A stretch of DNA of 64,000 nt from Tenrec ecaudatus (taxonomy: Eukaryota; Chordata; Mammalia; Afrosoricida; Tenrecidae), in the NCBI RefSeq assembly GCF_050624435.1, contig NC_134542.1, positions 113,009,677 to 113,073,676 on the forward strand, given 5' to 3'. The notes beneath the pieces were generated by a model. That model had not been told where the DNA came from, did not search any database, and worked only from the letters and a program-made list of their open reading frames with translations. Both the position numbers and the translations under genes were made by a program. Position 1 is the first letter of the stretch. Each line of letters starts with the position of its first letter. This document shows, piece after piece, positions 57,505 to 64,000 of the stretch.

Positions 57505-57690
57505 GCTTGTTGAGTGGCATCAAGTCCATTCTGACTCACAGTGACTCCGTTGCACAATGAAGAACTAACTGCCTCACGAGGTGTTCTTGGCTGTAATCAT
57601 TACAGAAACAGATGGTCAGGTCTTTCTCTTGGGGCTGCTGGGTAGGTAGCAGCCGCCACCCTTTAACGTAACAGCTAAGCCCTTACTTCA
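57505..57690 (-). repeat. AfroSINE copy, diverged
   Basis: Antisense: GGCATCAAGTCCATTCTGAC, TTGGCTGTAATCATTACAG and a degraded AACAGCTAAGCCC head. Confidence 0.6.
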
Positions 57691-58734
57691 CCTTTGCAAC
57701 ACATTAGTGTTCCTTAGTCTTATACGAGTGGTCCTCTTATAGTGCGGAACCCACAATCTTTAAGATGTATATACATATTCATAACTTCTCTAGATATTCA
57801 CAATATGAAAAATTTTGGAGTGCTTCCAGCGCCCTCTTGAAATTCCATAGCATTTCTCTGATTGGTGCTGTTGCGGCAGCCTCGAAAAATGATATTCATT
57901 TAGGCATGACTAGCATGTGGTTAAGGGTTGGTTTCAGCAATCATCATGTTCTCTTCTAAATGTACATAGGCTATCTGTTTGGAGGTTCATAATATTCCTA
58001 GGATTTTCTTGGGTACTGATGTGAGTTGACTGCAAACCTTCAAGAATCCTTCTTTCTCTCACTGAAAATTGAAGCAACATTTTAGCACAGCTACCAGTTG
58101 CCATGACCTTTTTAAAGGTTATAGACAATAGTGGCATTGATGCTTTTACATGTTTTTCAGCACAGTGGGATGTGGTGTAATTATTTATAACCATTTAATA
58201 CTCTTATTAATAATGATTTAACACTCTTACTTTCTAAGGATGAACTACTGGCATCTCCAAGTGATATTCAGAGCAGATGAGTGTTCAACATCATATAACT
58301 GTCAAACCTAACAGAAAGTTAAATTGTAGAAAATGGTGAAAGTTTAATCTTAGCATGATTTGCAAGCCAGGCATGCACTCTTCACTCAAAGCTGAGGATT
58401 CCCCAAGAGAGGATTTTGCTCAGGTTTTTATAATGAAAGGCAGTGCTTGTGTCCTGTATAAATAACTAGGTATAGAGCAAGAAGTTACACATATCACTTG
58501 GAAAAGCTATTCATGTTTAATCAAGACAAATGCTTTGAAATCCAGTGAATTATTTAATAGGACTCTTCTAGACTTAGCCTAAGTTACTTCCACCCTGTGA
58601 ACTTTGCTTTCTGCTGGGTCTGGTAAGGGGGTAAAGGAAGATACTGAATGGGCTATAAGATTCCACTGTACGTGAATGTTAGCAGGGTTGATTGTGATAC
58701 CAGCTGCAAGTAAAATTTTACTTAAGATCATCCA
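57691..58734. other. Upstream intergenic DNA, no recognised feature
   Basis: AT-rich non-coding DNA without a named repeat. Small frames on both strands have no homology. Confidence 0.4.
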
Positions 58735-59905
58735 ACAATGGTTACAGTAGTACATTGGCAGGGAGCTGCCAGAGGTTCAGGCTGGACTCAGAAGAGGATT
58801 GGAAGAAAGGTGTCATTGCTGATGTCAGATGGATATTGGTTCAAAATAGAGAATAATAGAACGATGTCTACTTGTGTTTTATTGACTATGCCCATGCATT
58901 CCACTGTGTGGGTCATAATGAATGATGGATAACGTTGAGAAGAATGGGAATTCCTGAACATTTCATGGTTCCAAAGGCAGTTGTGAGAACAGAATAGGAG
59001 CGGACTGCTGCTTGGGTTAGAACCAGGAAAAGTGTGTCTGGGTTGTACCCTCTCACCATATTTACTCAGTCTGTATGCTGAGCAGATCATCAGAGAAGCT
59101 GGATTAGATGAAGAAGAATGTGGCCTCAGGATTGGAGGACGGCTTATTAACAACCTGCAATTTGTAGATGAAATGATCTTGTTTGCCAAAAGTGAGTAGA
59201 TCTTCAGGCACTTGTTGATGAAGATCAAGAATTGCAGCCTTCAGTATGGATTATGGCTCCATGTAAAAAAGGCCAAAATCCTCACCACTGGACCATAGGT
59301 GACATGGTGATCAATGGAGTAAAGAATGAGCTTGTCGGGGATTTTGGTGCTTGAATTCACAATCAATGCTCATGGAGTAGCAGTCAAGAGATCAAAAGAC
59401 TAGTGGGATGAGGAAACACCTGCGACACAAGATCTCATTAGAGTGTTGAAAAGCAAAGACGTTCCTCTGTGGACTAAGGTGTGCCTTATCCAAGTCATGG
59501 TATTTCAATTGCTGCATAGACTTGCGAATGTTGGACATTGAAGCAGGAAGACCAAAGAAGAATTAATGCCCTGGGACGTGGTGTTGATGAGGAATGTGGA
59601 CCGTCCCATAGTCTCCTCAAAGAGCAAACTGATCTGTCTGGGAAGAAGTATGGCCGGAACGCTCCTTAGAGGCAAGGATGTCAAGACTTCATGTTACATA
59701 TTTTGGGCATCTTGTCAGGAGAGACCAGACCCTAGAGAAGGACATTATGCTTGATACAGTGGAGGGGCAGCGGAAAAGAGGAAGACCCTGGGTGAGATGG
59801 GGGCACCGTGAGGAGGGTGCAGGGGCCAGCAGTGTTGCTTGCTGTTGTGCACAGGGCTGCTGTGATAGGGAGCCAACTGGATGGCAACGAACCACAACAA
59901 TTTGG
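58735..59905 (+). mobile_element. RTE LINE copy, reverse transcriptase to 3' end
   Basis: The plus strand encodes broken RT text: CFIDYAH (around 58880), LSPYLLSLYAEQIIREAGLD (59060-59110) and IGGRLINNLQFVDEMILF (59130-59190). The catalytic box, F/Y-A-D-D in active RTE, is here F-V-D-E, and internal stops and frameshifts abound, so it is dead. The 3' end carries CACAGGGCTGCTGTGATAG and AACGAACCACAACAATTTGG. The 146-codon antisense frame is a shadow. Confidence 0.8.
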
Positions 59906-59949
59906 TTAAACCTAACACCTTGTCACTTGATTCCTGTTTGACCCATCTT

Positions 59950-60254
59950 AAATTTGTTCCAGTTTTTAAGACTTTATGCTTTCTTTTCATTGAGGTTTTT
60001 TCTTTTATTTTTTTAGTCATTGTTGTTGGATGATTTTAATGTATTTTGATTAAAAAGCAACACTATTCTACTTTGTTTTAGTGGTGCTTTGTAGTTTTTA
60101 AAATAAATAATCTTTAAGTAGAGTTTTTCCACCTCTATTAGTATTTTTCTGAGAAAGTTTATCATACATGAGTGTTGAATTTCTTTAAATTGTTTTATTG
60201 GCATATACTTCACATATCATACAATTTAGGCATTCACTCATATTAAGATTTGTG
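59950..60254 (-). mobile_element. Old L1M-type 3' end, left part
   Basis: Antisense text GTTTTATTGGCATATACTTC and CATATCATACAATTTAGGC resembles L1MB-class 3' ends. It continues at 61393 after an inserted younger L1. Confidence 0.5.
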
Positions 60255-61392
60255 AAGTCAACCTTCCCGACATGATTGCTGAAGAAAAATGTGTGTATAG
60301 GCAAGTATGGTGAAGAAAGCTGATGGTGCCCAGCTATCAACAGATATAGCATCTGCGGTCTTCAAGGTTTGAAGATAAACAAGTGGCCATCTAGCTGAGA
60401 AGCATCAAAGCTCACATGGAAGAAGCACACCAGCCTGTCTGACCATGAGGTGTAGAAGGGACCAGATATCAGACATCAAAGAACTAAAAATCATATCAGT
60501 GGGTGCCCACCTTCCTGATACAATCACTGAAGACAAATGTGTGCATAAGCAAATGTGGTGAAGAAAGTTGATGGTGCCTGGCTATCAAAAGATATAGCAT
60601 CTGGGGTCTTAAAGGCTTGAAGATAAATAAGTGGCCATTGAGATCAGAAGCAACAAAGCCCACCGGGAAGAAGCACACCAGCCCGTGTGACCACGAGCTG
60701 TCAAAGAGATCAGGTATCAAGCATCAAAGAACAAAAAATTCATATCATGGTAAATGTGTGGGTGAGTGCAGAGTAGAGACTAAAAGCACATTGGTAGACA
60801 ACTGGACACCCCCTCAGTGGGGAGGAGATGAGCCAGTCATTGTTCATGTTAGCAACGATGAAACATATAACTTTCCTCTAGTTCTTAAATGCTTCCTCCC
60901 CCTCCCCCACCAATAGCATGATCCCAATTCTACCTTACAAATCTGGCTAGACCAGAGGATGCACATTGGTACAGATAGCAAATGGAAGCACAGGGAATCC
61001 AGAAAAGATGATCCCTTCAGGACCAGTGGTGGGAGTGGCGATGCCTGGAGAGTGGAGGGAATGTGGGGTAGAAAGGGGGAACCGATTACAAGAATCTACA
61101 TATAGCCTCCTCCCTGGGGGGTGGACAGCAGAAAAGAGGGATGGGGAGATGTCATACCGTGTAGCATATAACAAAATAATAATTTATGAATTATGAAGGG
61201 TTGATGAGGGAGGGAGGAGGGAGGGGAGAATATGAGCAGCTGATCTCAAGGGCTCAAGTAGAAGGCAAATGTTTTGAGAATGATAATGGCAACAAATGTA
61301 TATATGTGCTTGACACAAATGATGTATGTATGGATTGTGATAAGAATTGTACGAGCCTCCAATAAAACGATTTTTTTAAATGCAACAATAAA
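60255..61392 (+). mobile_element. Recent L1 3' end with 10-bp target duplication
   Basis: 1138 bp of 5'-truncated L1 3' UTR, bounded by the exact direct repeat AAGATTTGTG at 60245-60254 and 61393-61402. It ends with CCTCCAATAAAACG and an A/T-rich tail. The first ~500 bp is a tandem duplication: 60262-60509 and 60510 to about 60757 are both versions of the GAAGAAAGCTGATGGTGCC / AGAAGCACACCAGCC unit. No coding capacity remains. Confidence 0.9.
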
Positions 61393-61500
61393 AAGATTTG
61401 TGCAGCCATTACCACCATCAATTTCAGAACATTTTCCCTCATACACATGGTTGTTATCTCTCCACTTTCCTCCATCCTTCCCTGCCATGCCCCTAGGCAA
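61393..61500 (-). mobile_element. Old L1M-type 3' end, right part
   Basis: AAGATTTGTGCAGCCATTAC and TCAGAACATTTTCCCTCAT continue the antisense L1M text broken at 60254. Confidence 0.55.
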
Positions 61501-61689
61501 TTATCCCTCTATTTGCTGTCTCTACAGATATATGTGTCCTTGATTTCATATGCAGAAAATCATGTAAACACAAACAGGAAGCAAAAACAAGAAATGATGA
61601 GTAGAAAAAAAACAGATAAAAATTCATGAAAAAGAGAACAGAAAATATTAAAAACTGAAGCAGCTTTAAAATGAGCTCCTACTTAATTC

Positions 61690-62095
61690 TAGCCCCATTC
61701 TAAACACAGTGAGTTCTTATGGCTTTGTCGTACCATACTCATCCTCATAGAGATCAGTGGGCATACGCCTGCTACAGTGGTAAAGAAACCCGGTGCCAAG
61801 CTACCAGAATGATCAACACATGAGGTCTTTTTTTTTTTTTCACACGAGGTCTTAAAGGCTGTCTTACAACTTGTAGCCATCTAAGTGAGATGCCCCCGAA
61901 GTCCATGTGGAAGAAGCACACCAACTTGTGTGATCCAAGGATTTTAAATATGAAAATCCAAATCCAAAGGAGGGAACAGTATCAGAGTTTGCATTGTGAA
62001 CACTAGGTTTTCCGAAAATGATGTATGACAGTGGAAGCCTGAGATGCATTTGCAGGGTCCGCTCATGGACTAAGCCTCTGTTGAATCCCTTATGA
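61690..62095 (+). mobile_element. Diverged L1 3' region
   Basis: AGGTCTTAAAGGCTGTCTTAC, then AGTCCATGTGGAAGAAGCAC, AAPART of the same unit as in 60255-61392 but far more diverged, interrupted by a T-run at 61829-61841. Family assignment rests on these two blocks. Confidence 0.5.
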
Positions 62096-62439
62096 TCCTA
62101 TTCAAGGGATGTGAATCTTCTTGCTTTCAGACAGAGTACATTTTAAAGTCAATTATGGGACATGTAGTTAGATTAAAATATAATACTTTATCTTATTATC
62201 TCCCCTTGAATCACTTTACATTTGTAAACATTTTTAATATTTTCTGCTTTTTATTGAGATTTTTTCTGTTTTGTCTAGTCATTTTTATTGCTTTGGTTTA
62301 TTTGATTGTTTGCTTCCTATTTGTATTTTGTATGGTTTTCTGTATATAAAGTATAAAAATAAATAGAATATTGACAAATTTCCTAAACAATTTTTAAAAT
62401 TTTTTTTGGGGGGGTGTTAATATAGATATATCATTCCAT

Positions 62440-62600
62440 AGTTCAATCACTTCAACTGTTTTATTGGCACTTCATCCACATGTCATACAATTCAGTAATT
62501 GAATCACATCAAGAAGAGTTGTACAGTCATCACCACATGTTAGAACATTGTCTTCTTCCTCGTACTCACTGTTAAAGGTGTAATTAAATACCCAATTCAA
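62440..62600 (-). mobile_element. Old L1M-type 3' end
   Basis: Antisense text GTTTTATTGGCACTTCATCC, ATGTCATACAATTCAGTAAT and ACAGTCATCACCACATGTTAG, the same consensus as at 60190-60254. Confidence 0.5.
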
Positions 62601-62884
62601 CAGCTTCTACATGTATAGCACAGCGCCACTGAGTACACTCTTTGTGTTGTGCCACCACGATGTCGTCCAGGCTTAAATACTTCTCACTTTTTCCATGGCA
62701 AAAATTTCTTCTCTGGTTTTATAAAAATATTGCTGGTGGTCTTTTCTTTCTTACTCTTTATTTTTATCTTTCTCTTATGACTTAAATTTTAAGAAAATAA
62801 TTGAAGTTCATTCTTATCACAATGTGCTAACCAGAGAAGCACTCTGTATTCAAAGTTGCTTCCTAAGGTCATTTAGTAAATTGG

Positions 62885-63398
62885 TGTATTAGTCTGGGTA
62901 CTTTAGAGAAACAAATCCACACAAACTCATGTATAAGAGAGAGTTTTATATAAAGGTTAAGTGCACATCAAGAAAATATCCCAACCTAGCCCACAAGTCC
63001 AACATTAACCCATTAACCCATATGTCCAACATTAGTCCACAAAGTCCTCCTCCATCTCACAAAATAGACACAAAGATGCCAACAACAGGAGGAAAGCCGA
63101 CTCAGTGAATGTGTAAGCATCTCAGTGCTGGCAGTGGTCTCCACATGGCTGCTCCAGCATCCAGGGCTGCATCGGGGGAGTCGGGAGTCCATGTGGCTTC
63201 TCCTCAGGAATGTCTTGCAGGAAGTCGTCTCGCAAGCTTAAGCAGGGAACTGCTAAGGCAACTACACCCTGGTGTGACCATCACAAAGCAAGAGACCCCA
63301 GAACTAAAAAGGTGAGGCTCACCAAGCCATTTATCCCTCCTCCCTACAATTAATCCCACATGTGTTTATAAGCCAGGGTGGCACAATAAACTAACTCA
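62885..63398. mobile_element. LTR-like element, copy 5
   Basis: A 514-bp unit from TGTATTAGTCTGGG to CTAACTCA with a perfect 5-bp duplication ATTGG at 62880-62884 and 63399-63403. Closely related to 2874-3354 and inverted relative to 1890, 11221 and 56265. It contains GGCACAATAAACTAAC near the end. No internal genes. Confidence 0.75.
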
Positions 63399-63403
63399 AT
63401 TGG

Positions 63404-64000
63404 CTTTGTTTTATGGGTAGCTTATTTGTTTGGCTGCATTTCTTTTGAAAACCTCAGAGTCTTCACAGGCTAATTAGTAAAGACCACCAGTGGGCACCGG
63501 GTCCTCCTTGAGCTTCTCATTTTGTCAGAACTATCTATGGTAGATAGATTCCTTTCTTCTCAGGTTCAAACAGGGAGTCAATAGCGGAAGTGACAACCCT
63601 GGTTCATTTCTTGCTAACTTTCTGTGTGACACTGAGCAAATTTTTAAGCCCGACTTGTCTTGTGATTCCTTAACTGTAAAAAATTAGATCCCACTCTCTC
63701 CCTTACAATTCTAAAACTCTAAGATTATTTGAACCCAGACCTGTTATTCAGGGCCCAACTAATAGTTCAGTTTGGAAGTAAGATGTTATTTTAAAGAAAT
63801 GTGTCACTCTGAGTCTCATTCTTGCTTTGTTAGCCTGATTTCTCCAAAATGGTGTCAAAGTAATTTGCTCTTTTTAAGCAGAAATGGTACCATCATAATG
63901 CACTAACCATTTGGAAAACATAAGGGGAGCAGAGTAATTACCCATATGCTCTCAGACAGCTGAAAATAATTAAGCTCTGTTTATCAATATGTCTAAGTAA
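63404..64000. other. Window end, no recognised feature
   Basis: AT-rich intergenic DNA. I see no repeat I can name and no coding homology. Confidence 0.45.

Noticed and set aside
58788-59228. 146-codon minus-strand frame
   Set aside because: It is the reverse strand of an RTE reverse transcriptase copy whose sense reading is recognisable.

Overview
This is mammalian nuclear DNA: AT-rich, dominated by retrotransposon fossils, with one split protein-coding gene. The lineage is afrotherian, because many tRNA-derived AfroSINE copies and afrotherian-type RTE LINE copies are present. A short hAT element matching the SPIN family (36422-36630) points to a tenrec, most likely the lesser hedgehog tenrec, since SPIN is known from tenrec among afrotherians. 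The species call is inference from repeats recalled from memory.

The only gene I recognise is HNMT (histamine N-methyltransferase), on the minus strand and complete in its coding part. Six coding exons run from 50403 down to 4752: exon 1 50267-50403, exon 2 43957-44009, exon 3 21831-21938, exon 4 20689-20819, exon 5 13752-13845, exon 6 4752-5107. All boundaries have GT/AG sites, phases agree, and the joined frame is 292 codons without a break, the same length as the human protein. The residues known to bind histamine (Glu28, Gln143, Asn283) are present.

Layout from low to high coordinate. 1-4751: 3' flank and 3' UTR, with two LTR-like elements and a seven-unit 68-bp tandem repeat next to the likely poly(A) site. 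Intron 5 (5108-13751): AfroSINEs and an inverted duplication, one arm of which was later split by an LTR-like insertion. Intron 4 (13846-20688): L1, mariner and RTE remains. Intron 3 (20820-21830): no recognised feature. Intron 2 (21939-43956): several RTE copies, a SUMO2 processed pseudogene, an L1 3' end with target-site duplication, the SPIN element, and a repeat-poor AT-rich block. Intron 1 (44010-50266): AfroSINEs, an LTR-like segment and a perfect hairpin near the first donor site. 50404-50880: 5' UTR and putative promoter. 50881-64000: intergenic upstream DNA with a dense AfroSINE cluster, old antisense L1, RTE copies, a nested young L1 3' end, and two further LTR-like copies.

There is no operon-like or cooperating gene set. 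HNMT acts alone as a cytosolic enzyme that inactivates histamine. The most interesting observations are structural: an LTR-like family with TG...CA ends and 5-bp duplications, including one copy whose empty site is preserved in a nearby inverted duplicate; the tandem repeat at the HNMT 3' end; the SPIN element; a SUMO2 retrocopy with a partly open frame; and a 248-bp internal duplication in a recent L1 3' end. I found no evidence for a new multi-gene system.
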